From: Spongospora subterranea f. sp. subterranea
Taxonomy: Eukaryota; Endomyxa: Phytomyxea; Phytomyxea; Plasmodiophorida
DNA: 64,000 nt
Direction of reading: 5' to 3'
Assembly: GCA_049724395.1 (NCBI GenBank)
Contig: JAUGWO010000009.1
Span: 124,001-188,000, forward strand
A model generated the notes under the pieces. The model made no database searches. It was not told where the DNA came from and was given only the letters and a program-made list of their open reading frames with translations. This document shows, one piece after another, positions 1 through 11,990 of the stretch. The stretch's first letter is position 1, and each line of letters opens with the position of its first letter. Made by a program: the position numbers and the translations under genes.

Positions 1-810
1 GCTACAATCGTTCGATTTTCATATCGGACACATTCCGGGCGATGACAATGTCTGGGCAGACATCATGACAAGTTGGGGCGTTTTTCCAGTTGAAGGCGTT
101 TCCGCCACCATCAATTCTGTAAAGAAACTTTCATCCATCCCATTCGAATCGTACAAGTTCGGTGACGATTTCGCCTGGCCGAATGAACATACTATTTCCT
201 CCGCTCAACTTAGTATTTCTTTGATAACAAATTCGATACTTCAGCAGGATTTATCAACATCCTCGATCAAGAACTCATCTCAGATTTGGGCGCCCGACAA
301 CGACATAGTCATTCGTATTCTGACCATCGCTTCACCTGGGGCTTTCAGACCATCTTGTTGTCGATTCAATGATCGCCTTGATTACACCGTTATTCTGGTG
401 GCCAGGAGGTAAATACTCGTAGTTGTTTTTGTCTGACAATGCCTTGATTGCCTAAGGACAAAGGACATTAAAGTCAAAGGATACAGTCATGCCCAGGTAT
501 TCACGATATCAAACCTAATATGGTCATTCATTATGATTTCCTATTCATTTCCAAGACTAAAGGGGAATGCGCTGACACGCTCCATTACATTCTTGTGCTG
601 AAAGAGGATTTTAGCAAATTTGCCGAATTAGTGAATTGCGAGTCAGCCGACCATTTCGCCGTTGCCCACGCTTTCATTGATTGGTTTAAAAGGTTCGGCA
701 TTGTTTATCAACATGTTTCTGATCAAGGAACACACTTCAAAAACAGAATCATTGACGAACTTCTATCTCGCTTGCATGTGGCGCACCGATACAAGAGCTT
801 TGAGTAGAAC
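1..810 (+). mobile_element. Ty3/gypsy pol fragment (RNase H end to integrase core), degraded
   Basis: The first bases read as the end of an RNase H/connection region, continuing into a linker and an integrase core near 520-800 that contains the 'DWFKRFG' and 'VSDQGTH' blocks typical of the second catalytic Asp region of Ty3 integrases. The frame is broken several times. The same protein is encoded on the minus strand immediately downstream (843-2142), where 'SIPFESYKF' and 'ISAAQL' recur, so this is one arm of an inverted pair joined tail to tail near 810-843. The left end is cut by the window edge. It is a dead copy. Confidence 0.8.
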
Positions 811-1790
811 CAGAATGGAGTGGTTGAGCCGATCACGAAGGACTAGACTGGGGAACGGAGGAGACGGGAGTGGCGACGACGAAACGGGTAAACGACCTTG
901 TTTGTGCCATTAGCCCAAGGTGTGTAAGCTGTTGTAAAGTGGTGCGCCACGTGCAAGCGAGACAATTGTTCCTCGATTACTTTGTTTTTTACATGGGTAC
1001 CTTGGTCCGACACTTGTTGAAATACAACGCCAAACCTCTTAAACCAATCGATAAGATCAACAGCAACGGCGACGTGATCTGCTGCCTCGCAAGGTATCAG
1101 TTTAACGAATCCAAATCCACCAAACTCGTCTTTGAGAACTAAGACGTACTGAAACTCGTGACAGCATCCGGATTTCGTTTTAGCAATGAATAGGAAATCG
1201 TAATGCATCACGTTATTCGGTTTAGACGCATGAATTGCGTGTCCGAACGGGCGCGGAATGACCTTATCTTTTGTTCGAAGACAATGCAGGCATTGTGATA
1301 CAACAACAACTATATCAGCTTTCATATCTCCTGGCCACCAGAATAACGGTGTAATCAAGGCGATTATTGAATCGACAAAAAGATGGCCTGAAAGTCCCAG
1401 GTGGGCAATGGTCAGAATACGAATGACTATGTCGTGGTCGGGCACCCAAATCTGATTTGCTGCCGACATCCATAGGGTTCGGCTAGTTGTGAGAATGAGT
1501 TCATGATCGAGGATGTTGATGAATCCTGCTGAAGTATCAATTTTATAATCAGAGAGGTACTTGAGTTGAGCTGCGGAAATAGTATCTTCATTCGGCCAGA
1601 CGACATCGTCAGCGAACTTGTACGATTCGAATGGGATGGATGAAAGTTTCTTTACAAAATTGATTGATGGTGGCGGAAACGCCTTCAACTGGAAAGACGC
1701 CCCAACGTGTGATGATGTCTGCCCAGCCATTTTCATCACCCTAGATGTGTTCGATATGAAAATCGAACGATTGTAGCTGTAATTGCCAAC
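1..1790. repeat. Inverted repeat of two Ty3 pol fragments, arms about 1-800 and 843-1790
   Basis: The sequence at 1-130 is the diverged reverse complement of about 1650-1790 and the match continues to the junction near 810-843. The two integrase ends face each other with about 30 bp between them. The arms differ at many sites and by small indels, so the fold-back is not recent. Confidence 0.8.
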
Positions 1791-2142
1791 GCTCGAGACG
1801 ATCACCTGCTGTGCGACTCGTTGGTGGAGATCTTGATTGCCGGTCAAAATTATAAACCAGGTTTCTGTGATCTGTAAACAGTCGGAACGTGTCGCCAAGA
1901 AGAAATGATTTGAATCTATGGATCCCTTCGATGATTGGGTAACCTTCATTTTCTATAATAGCCCCAGTTTGCTTGACTGCCCTTGAAAGAACCGCTAAGA
2001 CACGCGAGAAGTTCATGACGTTTTGATTGAATAAACTTGGGAAAGTCTTCGTTGGAACTTGAGTCAGCAGCATTGCCCAAAACCGCATCGAAGCATCAGG
2101 GATCAGGCAGCGCGTGTAGTCATCCTTAACATGCGCCATCAT
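843..2142 (-). mobile_element. Ty3/gypsy pol fragment (RNase H, zinc finger, integrase), degraded
   Basis: Read on the minus strand from 2142, the first frame has a Ty3 RNase H segment with the hallmark 'LFTDHRNLVYNFD'. After a frame change near 1750-1800 an open frame of 368 codons follows. It carries the HHCC zinc-binding region of retroviral-type integrases (H near 'TIAHLGLSGH', CLHC near 'VSQCLHCLRTK'), then the integrase core with 'HYDFLFI', 'VSDQGTH' and 'WANGT' in place of the usual NG-x2-E segment. The Glu of the DDE triad is not evident there. Reverse transcriptase, gag and LTRs are absent. It is an inverted partner of 1-810. Confidence 0.85.
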
Positions 2143-2279
2143 GCGCTATCTCGTCGGCCGGAGTACGAATTCCATGGTGAAGACCCGAGCTGGCAACAGC
2201 AAAAAGCACCGCTTCAAACTAATGACCGTCCAGACCATCCGAGAAGCGCAAAGGGAGGACAACGCAAATCAAGTAATCT

Positions 2280-3780
2280 TGAACTATCGACGCTTTCTGC
2301 TCGATCTTGTCCCTGAGCAGGTCGATGACGGGGTTGCACCCTATCGTATGCATGATGGATGTTCTGTTCCGCGACAAGGCGCTGGTGGTACCTACAATCG
2401 CGTCCAGGATTGCAGTGTTGAATGAACCCCATGATGGTCCTCTGGGCGGCCATTCCGGAATGTCCAAAACAGAGAGTAAAGCGACGGTTTTGGTGTGAAA
2501 ATATGAGCGGTTTAATTTAAAACTATGTTCGTTCCTGCGACCGTTGTCAGAGGACCAAGATACCCCGCAAATCCCCGAAAGGATTTCTGTGTCCATTACC
2601 AATTCCCACTGAGATCGATCTCTTTGGATTCATTGTCAAGTCGCCAGTGTCCAACTGGCGGGACTCCATTCTTGTGGTCGTCGATTGTGCATCTAAGATG
2701 TCTCATTTCATCGCATGCAACGAGGAAGTCTCGTCGTCGAACTAGCGGACCTGATCGTTAGGGAAGTTTTCCGACTCCACGGTTTGCCAGACGAAGAATT
2801 TCAGATCGATGTCCTCAGATGATCTCTAAGTTCTGGAAACACTTGCTCGAATGGCTCAACATCCAGCGAAAGCTTTGTACATCGCGCCATCCGCAGACGA
2901 ACGGCCAGATTGAAAGGTTTAACCAGGTACTGTAGCAATACTTGCGTGTATTTGTTTGACATCATCAGGATATCTAGGCGGAATGGCTAGCACTGGCCGA
3001 GTTCCATTATATTGACACCCAGTTTTCGTCCACCTGAATGACGCCGTTTTTCGCAAACTACGCATTTCCACCCTCGTTCAATTGACGCACCCGCAAGGGA
3101 AAACATTCAACAGCTACCTACGGTGGCAGCTCACCTCAAACGAATCCGGATTTATTTACGGAAACAGCTACGTCGGGCAATATCGGATATGAGGAAATAC
3201 GCGGATCGACCCCGTTTATCACAGGCTGTAGGGGACCTTGTCCTATTGCGTCGTACTGACCTACCCACCCGCCGGCCAGGCACCACCGATCATCGAATGG
3301 AACATCAGCTGGCCAAACAGTCAGCACAGCGTGCGACGTTCTGGTCACCGCAGTGGTAAATGACGTCACATATTCGATCAAGTTACCATCCCAATGGCGA
3401 ATCAATAACACGTTCCATGTTTCACAATTAGAACACTACCACATCAGCGACATTCCTGGCCTCGACTTGGTAGAACCACCCCCGTCATTGTACTGCAGGA
3501 TCAAGACATTTTGGACTCACGGATTCATAGACGACAAGTGCAATATTTAGTAGATTGGAAAGGCTACCCCCCATCTGAAAGGTCATGGGAACCTGCTATA
3601 GGAATTGCTGACCACTCTTCCTTGTTGCGACGACGCATAGCCAATTTATATCACGAGTACCCACTGGTGTCGGACCCCTCACCAGTTCTCGTCCTAACCT
3701 TGACGGTTGACCTACTCCCTCATACAGATCGCCAGATCTCATTATCAGCCGTAGTCAATACACCTCTGATTCTTTCCTAA
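2280..3780 (+). mobile_element. Chromovirus-type Ty3 integrase with chromodomain, degraded
   Basis: Pieced over several frames the plus strand reads as an integrase. It has an HHCC finger ('HDGPLGGHSG' then 'SCDRCQRTKIPRKSPKG', about 2420-2570), a core with 'SILVVVDCASKMSHFI' (2670-2720), 'QTNGQIE'-like sequence at about 2890-2915, then a C-terminal domain with 'VAAHLKRIR' (3123 on). It ends in a chromodomain whose core '[17 protein letters not shown]' lies at 3547-3597. Stops and frame changes occur about every 100-250 bp. In this family the chromodomain steers insertion to particular chromatin. No RT region is present upstream. Confidence 0.85.
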
Positions 3781-4758
3781 GTCCCTCTTGAACGCCTTGC
3801 CTAATTCGAGCCACTACTTGCCAACCATAGACGCCTGTTTTAGCCCCCAGTCCTAATAGTATAATCAGATCACCCAAGTCATGTCTCGCTCAACAGTAGA
3901 GTCCAATTCCAGTTCTGCAACAAGATCAAACAGCATTAATCCCAGAATTACAGGCGTCAGTACAGACGTTATTGTTCCAACATCAACAAATGCAACAGCA
4001 AATACAAATACCGGTTCTAGAACCAAGAGTACGACTGCCCGAAGCTTTCAATGGCGACACATCCGCTTGCCGGGGACGCCGTCCTTGACGGATGGTTCCT
4101 AAAATGTCGGCTGCGACTTCCGCCCTATTTGGGTCTTCATAACGCTGTCGAAAAATTTGCAAAAAAATGGGGAAATTTCCAAAAACTGTAGGGTCTCTTG
4201 CGCTTCGAAAAATGGATTGAACCAGTCCCTGGCCAGACCGGACAGTAGACTGCCCATAAGGAGCACTCGGAAGTTGTCGGTGGCGTAAGTAATGGGCTGC
4301 TGTTGAATTACTAACAGCACTTGATATACAAATTCCCCGGCAAGCGGATGTGTCGCCATTGAACGCTTCGTGCAGTCGTACTCTTGGTTCTCGAACCGGT
4401 ATTTGTGTTTGCTGTTGCATTTGTTGATGTTGGAACAATAAAGTCTGTACTGACGCCTGTAATTCTGGGATTAATGCTGTTTGATCTTGTTGCAGAACTG
4501 GAATTGGACTCTACTGTTGAGCGAGACATGACTTGGGTGATCTGATTATACTATTAGGACTGGGGGCTAAAACAGGCGTCTATGGTTGGCAAGTAGTGGC
4601 TCGAATTAGGCAAGGCGTTCAAGAGGGACTTAGGAAAGAATCAGAGGTGTATTGACTACGGCTGATAATGAGATCTGGCGATCCGTATGAGGGAGTAGGT
4701 CAACCGTCAAGGTTAGGACGAGAACTGGTGAGGGGTCCGACACCAGTGGGTACTCGTG
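3654..4758. repeat. Inverted repeat of Ty3 LTR/gag-start segments (arms 3654-4077 and 4335-4758)
   Basis: Both arms hold the end of a chromodomain ORF, about 100-130 bp of non-coding DNA (probable LTR/leader) and the first about 65 codons of the same gag-like protein, beginning 'MSRSTVESNSSS' (plus strand at 3881; minus strand at 4529). The arms are nearly identical with small differences. The 257-bp spacer continues the minus-strand gag. The gag starts point at each other. Confidence 0.8.
4099..4529 (-). mobile_element. Ty3 gag N-terminal fragment
   Basis: On the minus strand, the Ser/Thr/Asn-rich N-terminus (4529-4311) is followed, in another frame (4359-4099), by a segment with 'QQPITYATDNFRVLLMGSLLSG' split over the retrotransposon-gag pattern 'A..W..P', here 'LARDWFNPFFE'. 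This is the usual Ty3 capsid signature. The fragment ends inside capsid at the left arm of the inverted repeat. Confidence 0.65.
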
Positions 4759-4954
4759 TCCTGACATCAATGCCAAATCAATGGACTTCAAGAGACGACA
4801 TTCTGGCGCTAGAAAACGAAAATCTAACGATGAGCCAACAGCAATGTGGCATACGAAGGGTTGTAATATTGAAGACCAAGGAAGGACGAGGTCGAAAGAC
4901 AGTGCCGTGGTTGTTGTGCTTTTAATGACGACTTTGTTCGAAATTTGGTCGCTA

Positions 4955-5800
4955 AAAAAAAGCAGGAGTCAAATTCTCGCCACATAGGAACCTCGAAATG
5001 GACTTGCTCCAACAATCTGATCATCCCGAATTCAGCTCACAATATAAATGGCAAGATGCCTTGATCAACGACAAGATCACCCCGCGTTGGATACAGACTT
5101 TTATGGAGAAGTCAAATGTGAGGATTTCTGCATAGCCCACCGGTCAATCTCAAAACCATTGTCATTCCTATTCCTCCAAATACCACGTCGGTATATTTTA
5201 CGTCATTGTCACCCTCGCCAAGGACTTACTCCAACAATCTGATCATCCCGAATTCAGCTCACATTATAAATGGCAAGATGCCTTGATCAACGACAAGATC
5301 ACCCCGCGTTGGATACAGACTTTTATGGATAAGAAGAATATCGTGGGTAAAGCCCAAAACCGGGGAGCTCAAGGCGAATCCTGATCGTCAGGCTCATTTG
5401 GAAAAGCAGATCGCTATGACCTGGGCGTGGGCGGTCGCGAATTTCAATCTGGCGCGATCGGTGAAGAAACAGCCGAGAATTGGGACGAGACTCATTTCTT
5501 GTCGATATGGACAGCAAAACCTTAAAACAGAGGTGACAATGACGTAAAATATGCCGACGTGGTATCTGGAGGAATAGGTATGACAATGGTGGTGAGATTG
5601 ACCGGTGGGCTATGCAGAAATCCTCACATTTGACTTCTCAAACTTGATATCCATAAAATTCCTTATCCAACGCGGGGTTCATTGATCAAGGCATCTTGCC
5701 ATTTATAATGTGAGCTGAATCCGGGACGATCAGATTGTTGGAGTAAGTCCATGGCGAGGTTCCTATGTGGCGAGAATTCGACTCCTGCTTTTCTTGTGCG
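4955..5800 (+). mobile_element. pogo-like DDE transposase remnant with nested direct and inverted repeats
   Basis: Plus-strand frames at 5320-5660 read 'NWDETHFLSI' and 'DVKYADVVSGGIGMTMVVRL', a block I know from a DDE transposase family abundant in oomycete genomes; the Asp of 'DETHF' would be the first catalytic Asp. Flanking it, a segment of about 110 bp occurs twice in direct orientation (4999-5110 and 5221-5330) and once inverted. The larger inverted pair is 4955-5215 against 5535-5795. The element is broken and rearranged. Confidence 0.6.
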
Positions 5801-5950
5801 GATTCCGCAGCTTAAACTGTGTTGGCGTCTCAGGATTACGAGCCTGAACTCGGGTTGTCAACACAGACACACGATTAGATCGATGGAGATAAATAATTCT
5901 TCTGTACTGAAAACTCCGGACAACAGACGGGTTTGATCCGTCTCAGTTCG

Positions 5951-6640
5951 TCATTTCAGAAAGGTCGATGAACCTGCTTTGGGCGCTTGGACAGCAGGCT
6001 TTATTTTCAATTTGATTTCATCAGGAACACTCGCCCTTGGGAGATGTGTTCTTAAGTGGCGAACAATAATGGCGTGCAACACGCCCGTTCCAGAATCGAG
6101 ACGTCTTTGGAGACGATTTTTTGAAAGCACCCGTGGGAAATGTGTTCTTAAATCACGAATGATAATAGCGCACAACACGTCATATTCAAGTCACAACATG
6201 CATTGAATACTTTTCAATATCTGCAGCAGCAATGTTGTCGTCTAATGCATCTCCCTTGAAAACGGACATCTTTGCGGTTGGTGGGAAGCATGAGTCAATT
6301 ACAGTTGACGTCATCTGTTCATTCTACTCTCCAAGTCATCAGTCGTTCATTGCGAGATGGACGAGACTGTCCTCAATAATTTGACCGCATCCTTGACCTT
6401 TTTCAAGGGAGATGATACTGTCAGCAGACGACACCGTCATGCTGCTGCAGAAACTGATATTATTCAAATCATGTTGTCACTTGGATTTGGCGTGTTGCAC
6501 GCCATTATTGTTCGCCACTTAAGAACACATCTCTCAAGGGCGAGTGCTCCTGATGAAATCAAACTGAAAGTAAAACCTGCTGTTCAACCACCCAAAGCAG
6601 GTTCATCGACCTTTCTGAAGACAATTTTCGACGTGACTGT
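5951..6640. repeat. Inverted repeat (about 5955-6105 and 6485-6628) around transposon debris
   Basis: The peptide 'VLHAIIVRHLRTHLPRAS' is encoded on the minus strand at about 6090-6020 and on the plus strand at 6490-6545, with the matching DNA extending over about 145 bp. A second, weaker copy of the same motif ('IIIRDLRTHFPR') lies at 6178-6120 on the minus strand. No domain is recognised. Confidence 0.6.
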
Positions 6641-6644
6641 TCGA

Positions 6645-7384
6645 CCCGTATATGCACAATCGTTGATTCGTCAGCGTTTATCGCCCGAAACGTCCTCATT
6701 CCATCGGTCGTTTATATTTCCGAGCAGGTGTCTTTAAGAAATTCGGGACCTGCATTGCGAAGGGCGACCCCAGGGTCCGTCCGGCAACAGAAGAAATCGT
6801 TGCTGCCATCCAGGCAAACCTTCCCAGTCTTCCAGATCGAGCCGTAATTGTCGAGATAGCGACGAATATTTGGTCGAGGACCAGGGCACGAGCGGTTAAT
6901 TCTGAACCAGTCGAGCAATTGCCGGCCAGCAAGACATTTTGGCAGGCGATGCGATTGGACTACCTCAGAAGTTCACTTGAAAATCAGAATGCGGACGAAT
7001 TCGCCGAAATTGTGAACTTGTCACTGTGGAGGTGAATATGGCAAGCCTTCGAACCGCCCTGGGTTTGCCACCATATCCGTTGTTTTCCGATATTTCATTC
7101 CGACGAACCCGTTCCGGCAGTTGTCGGACAAGACCTTAACGACGTCGATCATGTCCTATCGGACGACGAAAATTGAAGAATAGGCCTTTCTTTATTTGTG
7201 ACCGTACCCACAGGAATTGTAAAAATTATGAGCACTACGTCATAGATTCGTCGTACACATTGGCATAGCCACTTTGAGAACAGCCTCAGATGAAATATAT
7301 TAAGGGTTGCCTTGATACTCCATGCAGCCGTTAGTATACACGGAGTCCGAAGATTCACGAGGTCCGAAGATGTGTGTTTTAATG
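6645..7384. other. Probable transposon remnant, no recognised domain
   Basis: A plus-strand reading of 6740-7150 is fairly open ('GDPRVRPATEEIVAAIQANL', then 'TFWQAMRLDYLRSSLENQNA') but has frame breaks and matches no family I recognise. It lies between an inverted repeat and a terminal-repeat-like pair, so debris is the likeliest reading. Confidence 0.3.
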
Positions 7385-7665
7385 TATATAAAATCTCACG
7401 TTCTTACCAATACCGGATTTCGGTTTAAGGACTCGTTTGGTTATGTCTTGAAAGCCAACTTGACCGTCTTGAACCAGTCATGGTAGTTGCTTTCTCCTAT
7501 CAGTAGGAGTTGTATAAGCGAGCTGAGCTTTGAAGGATCAATCTTCATCGCCGTTTCGCTTGCTGGTGTTGTTTCGATTGGACTTGCCGTATCTGGGCCC
7601 ATAACCAAACGAGTCCTTAAACCGAAATCCGGTATTGGTAAGAACGTGAGATTTTATATACAGTA
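7385..7665. repeat. Inverted-repeat element of about 280 bp (arms 7385-7450 and 7604-7665)
   Basis: The stretch around 'CCAATACCGGATTTCGG' at 7408-7424 recurs as its reverse complement at about 7626-7642 with near-identical flanks of about 60 bp on each side. No ORF lies inside. It looks like a MITE or a fold-back end. Confidence 0.7.
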
Positions 7666-7827
7666 GATTCTCTTATTACTTATAAACTTATTATTAATAA
7701 TCTCTTATAACTTATGAAAATCGCGTCCACCGAATCGGTTCTATGGTTTATAACTTATATTCTCTGATAACTAATAACTTATACGTTGTTTTGAAAAATA
7801 GGTTATAAGAGAGCATACAAACATCAA

Positions 7828-8163
7828 GCAACTCCGTTCTCTATTGTACAAATTCTGCAGAGAGCAACGCGAGCAATTCTTGCGAGCTTGAAACAACAAG
7901 GTATAGATCGTATCTTTTATAAACGAGAAATGACTTTTTTATATGCTGTCTGCACGCGATAGCTATCGCGCCCAAGTTTCTGACGACCAGATGTGCCCGG
8001 AACTCATTCAGCGTTTCATCAAGGTGCTCGCCATGAGAGCATATAAAAAAATCATTTCTGTTTTATGAAAGATAAGATCTGATATTTTGCTGTTTCAAGC
8101 TCGCAAGTAATTGCTCGCGTTGCTCTCTACAGAATTTTTTTAAAAAAAACGTAGTTGCTTGAT
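7828..8163. mobile_element. Non-autonomous inverted-repeat element carrying a leucyl-tRNA synthetase fragment
   Basis: Two inverted arms of about 120 bp (7828-7945 and 8036-8163) share 'GAGAGCAACGCGAGCAATT' (left) and its reverse complement (right). They enclose about 90 bp that translate on the plus strand as 'RDSYRAQVSDDQMCPELIQR' (7955-8014). This is almost the protein of the leucyl-tRNA synthetase gene in this window, which reads '[20 protein letters not shown]' near 40460-40520. The DNA is about 85% identical by eye and most differences are at third codon positions. The arrangement is that of a Pack-type element that captured host sequence. Confidence 0.75.
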
Positions 8164-8167
8164 TAAT

Positions 8168-9060
8168 TCACAGTTTTCCAGTGATTTCCCACAGAGTTTC
8201 GATGGACATCTGCAAAGCACTGATCTTTTGCTCCAATGTGATTTCGCTACAGCTCTCAGGCGCTTCAAGTTCAGCATCAGGCTCCGAATCTTCACGATAT
8301 GTGCTCAATATATCGTCTTCAGTAAATTCTTGGTGAACTTCGAAAGCAGCCACTGCTTCAAGAGTGCAAAACCTTGCTCGATAGGGTTCAACTGTGGCGA
8401 ATATGGAGGCAGGAACATGAGTTTCGCGCCTGATCTGTGTATGACCTGTTCCGATTCCCGATACATGTGGATCTGTGCATTATTTAAGATAACAATGCTC
8501 CTTGGAAGTGGCGACGGATTCAACTTCGGAGCGACAATTTCCAGGAAAGCATCATGGAACTTCTGGCGGGTGAACATCCCTTTGGTGCATTTCCAAGAGA
8601 ATCCCTTTGCATCGAACGCGGCGAAAACAGAGACTCTGTTCCTTCGTTGAAAAGGTTGGCGTACTACAGCTGGTGTAGTACATTGATCCTACCACGACCA
8701 AACAGTCGCGACCATCTTTGCTGTTTTCGTCAAGGAAAATTAGTTGCTCAGGATATGAACATATCGGCGGCAGCTTCAGATAATATTCTTTCAGCTATTC
8801 AGGAACTCTCCCGCGCTTTTCCAGGATTTTTCTGGACAATTTAAGATCATGACGAAGGGCCCGGCAAATTGTCGCAGACGATATATTTAGATCCTCTTGG
8901 AGTTCTTCAATATCGAAACAGGGACTGTTTACGATGAAGGTGTCATAAACCTCGGTGGGCCATCTCGCAGTTGTCGAACAGCGTCATTAACGACATTACC
9001 TGTCCTTTCAAACAGGGCAATCCAACGTTTGATGCTGGTTTCCCAACACCAAGAAGAACG
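8168..9060 (-). mobile_element. Tc1/mariner (IS630)-type transposase, inactive
   Basis: Minus-strand frames give a helix-turn-helix-like stretch near 9010-8930. Next comes 'FLDENSKDGRDCLVVV' near 8740-8695 and then an open stretch 8577-8305 with 'MFTRQKFHDAF', 'RSIVILNNAQIH' and 'FLPPYSPQLNPIE', the DDE_3 C-terminal pattern. The family normally has 'VILDNA' in the second block; here the catalytic Asp is Asn. Several stops interrupt the frame. Its C-terminus ends beside the right arm of the LeuRS-bearing inverted-repeat element, so the two may be related ends of one element. Confidence 0.8.
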
Positions 9061-9952
9061 GAGACGTCTCTATTGATGTAGAATAAACGTAATGCAAAAC
9101 AATGCATCTCCAACGTAGATCTTCGACTCTACATCCGTGATACCAATCTGATCAACCGCCCCGTAGTATTTCTACCGGGGAGGGCCAACGGATTAGTGCG
9201 GTTTTGGGCTAGTTGAGTTAGTCCAATCAGAGGAAAAATAATAAAACATTGCAGGTCTGCACATAATAGGCCGCTATTTATTCAGAGAAGAAATGTTTCA
9301 ACCAATTTCGGCAGTCAAACTGTCGAACCACCTGGGTCAAACTAAAACCTTGCTCGGAATTTGGTGACTCCCTCGGACATTCTCTTAAACCCACAATACG
9401 TACAGTACTTCAGCAATAACGATCTAGATTTGAGGTGTACACTTTGTAAATTACGCGTACCAAAAACAGGTCACTCCTTTATTACTAACAGACAGTTTAA
9501 CAGACCATGAAAAAGGGCCGGTCTCCTGTCAGGAGACCGTTGAAATCTTATCGTGTAATGACCAGGAATATAGCGTCATGTATAAACATTAACTTTGACA
9601 TGCATCTGATATAGAGGTGGGAATCCTCAGGCTAGTGGGGTATATGATGGCGCTTGTCAGCTGACAATCGAGCAGGGTTTTGTGAGCAGGTATTATGGGC
9701 CAACAACTCTATTGGGCTGACATGCTCTTGAATCCTGGAAGGCCTAATTCCCAGGAATTGAGAAATTCCATGAAGTAGTTACAATTCTTTCACGTCTTGT
9801 TCGTATCGGGGCCAACGGATTCCGGCTCAATCCCCATCAGGGCGCGACTGTCGTCTGCCACAGTGAATGGTTGGTGTGTCGTCCTAACCACGCGCTCCCT
9901 ACATCAACACCGCCATAAGCGACAGAATTGTTGTTGAAGTTCACGCCGTGGC
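9061..9952. other. Intergenic DNA, one short hairpin
   Basis: No supportable gene. A perfect short hairpin, 'GGTCTCCTG' followed by its complement, lies at about 9519-9539. The stretch next to 9953 could contain a last exon of the phosphofructokinase gene because a good donor ('ATG|GTGAGCC') overlaps its assigned stop. Confidence 0.5.
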
Positions 9953-11990
9953 TCACCATGTATGTCCGTTGGGATTGAGAAAGGTTGGACTTGCTGCCGT
10001 CACCTGCATCAACAATTAAAATAATTCACCGTAATGAGTATTCTATTTAAAATGATACCAGGTTGATTGGAAGATAAACCGTACGATTGTTAACTAAACC
10101 GGACGTGAAGCCGGTAAACCCAGCCATTGCACCGTGCTACAATTGCAAAATGTCAGGCATTATCTAATATTCAAGGCAACCCCCTGATTACCACAGCGTT
10201 TTGTGCTAGGATCATGCAATAAATTGAGTCGCTTGCATTTGCTGGTACACTCCGAATCTAAATACAGTTCACAAATCATTGCTCTTTTCTTTTCAGGTCC
10301 AAATCATGTAAAAATGACCATATATGACGGATTCGTTGTATTTGATGGACACATCCATCCCGATAGAACCGAAGTGATTTTTTAATACGGATTTCAAATA
10401 CAGGCCAATATCGTCAGGAATAACATTTCCGCTGGCATCTCGAATATTGGATTTCTGTTCGTTATTGTCGTTAAATACTCTAAAATTTACAAATAAAAGC
10501 GTTTGATTACCTTCAACAGGTTCCACCCAGCGCCCTCAGCAAGAACGATTGTGCAGTGGGAGTTTTTTTGAATAGCTATGATAAACAATTAAAACTAAGT
10601 GGTTTGGGATCGGTGCGGCGAAATTTAACCTTTCTGAATGTGGTTGAAAATCCCACCATCTCCTTCTAATTGTACAGGTATCTCAGCAATGAGACAAAGG
10701 TCCACGTCCATGCTGGCTATAGACTGATGTAAAGCAGGGATACCTCCTTTGAATCTCACAGTCAATTACCTAAAGTCGCATGGGCGGCAATGAACCCGGC
10801 GTACCGGCCCATGAGCTTTACCAGCCCGATACCGTTGGGCGTACATGATGCCTCAACTTGGGCGCTGGCTACCGCTTTCTCTGCCTCCTCAACCGCTGTG
10901 TTGAAACCAAAAGATCTAACATTGTCAAAATATCAGAATGCTTTATGACAGCACTTGTGATAAGACCTATCGATAATCCCAATATCATTATCAATCGTCT
11001 TAGGTATACAGACTATGGAAATCTTTAGCCCCCGTCTGCGTATTTCCTGCCAATATACAATCAGCGTTCTGTAGAATTTCCGTCAATGTAATGACCTCAT
11101 AGATGCAAGTGGCTCCACGGTGGGTTCCGTCTCCACCGATTATATAGGTTTGGGAAATATCATAATGAATTATCGCGGATACAATTTTATCTGAAGCGCC
11201 TCAGGCATCTGTCTACAGCATGATAGGTGTTGCACATACCTAGGTCAAATCCACCACGAGAGGAGCCCAGCATGGTACCCTGAAAATGACGATGAGCTAA
11301 CAATGCTCTTTTAGCCAAGGCGACATCAATTCGGTACCCCTGTTTTATGATAAGATTTCATTACAGTCGGCGTCAAATCCCAATAGGGGAGATAGTTTGG
11401 ATCATAAAATCCACGATATCCACATTTGATACCGTATATCTTATCGACGCTATAGTTATCTGATTCGTGTCAAATATTTAATTGTGGCCCACAGTTCAAT
11501 TGCACAGACAAATCTTCCATACAAAAAAGCATTTGAACCAGCTCGTGAATAACATCGTTTAGACCAGGGCATAATCCACCACACGTCACTATACAAGCTT
11601 TAACCTAAATGGGGACAAGAAATGAACAACCTGATCAATAATTCTGACTGTAATAACTGACCTGAGAAGGGCGATATGCCAGAAACGCACGAGGGCCAGC
11701 TCGCACAAACGCCGTTCCTGTATGGCTATCACTTGTGCGAACAAGATCACCAAGAATGACTGGATTATCGAAAACTCATGAGAACGTAATAAAGGGGTAT
11801 GCGACGAGGGAAAAGACCTTGATCGTCATTAACCGGTACAGAATATCCCTTTCTTGACACATTCCCTGTACGAGTTCGGAAAAACTCATTTGGATAGAAA
11901 TCAAGGTCGGGTAAATAATCGGTCAGTTTTGGGACCGGATGAACTCTGATCTCGTCAATATACTGGCTGATTTCGTTATATTAGCACACG
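9953..11990 (-). CDS. 6-phosphofructokinase, plant/trypanosome-type (predicted ATP-dependent)
   Basis: Phosphorylates fructose 6-phosphate in glycolysis. The gene is split by at least eight tiny introns (about 25-130 nt). Reading the minus strand, exons give '[17 protein letters not shown]' (about 11930-11880), '[15 protein letters not shown]', '[19 protein letters not shown]' (11600-11550), '[19 protein letters not shown]', '[13 protein letters not shown]', '[12 protein letters not shown]' (11145-11110), '[19 protein letters not shown]'-like sequence (11010-10950), '[16 protein letters not shown]', '[12 protein letters not shown]', 'IVLAEGAG', '[11 protein letters not shown]' and '[16 protein letters not shown]'. 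GGDGT together with PKTIDND is the pattern of ATP-using group III enzymes rather than PPi-using ones (GGDDS). The first exon and start codon are unresolved, and a further last exon is possible. No frame-destroying mutation was needed. Confidence 0.85.

Noticed and set aside
1741-2142. Minus-strand ORF considered as a host gene
   Set aside because: 'LFTDHRNLVYNFD' is Ty3 RNase H.
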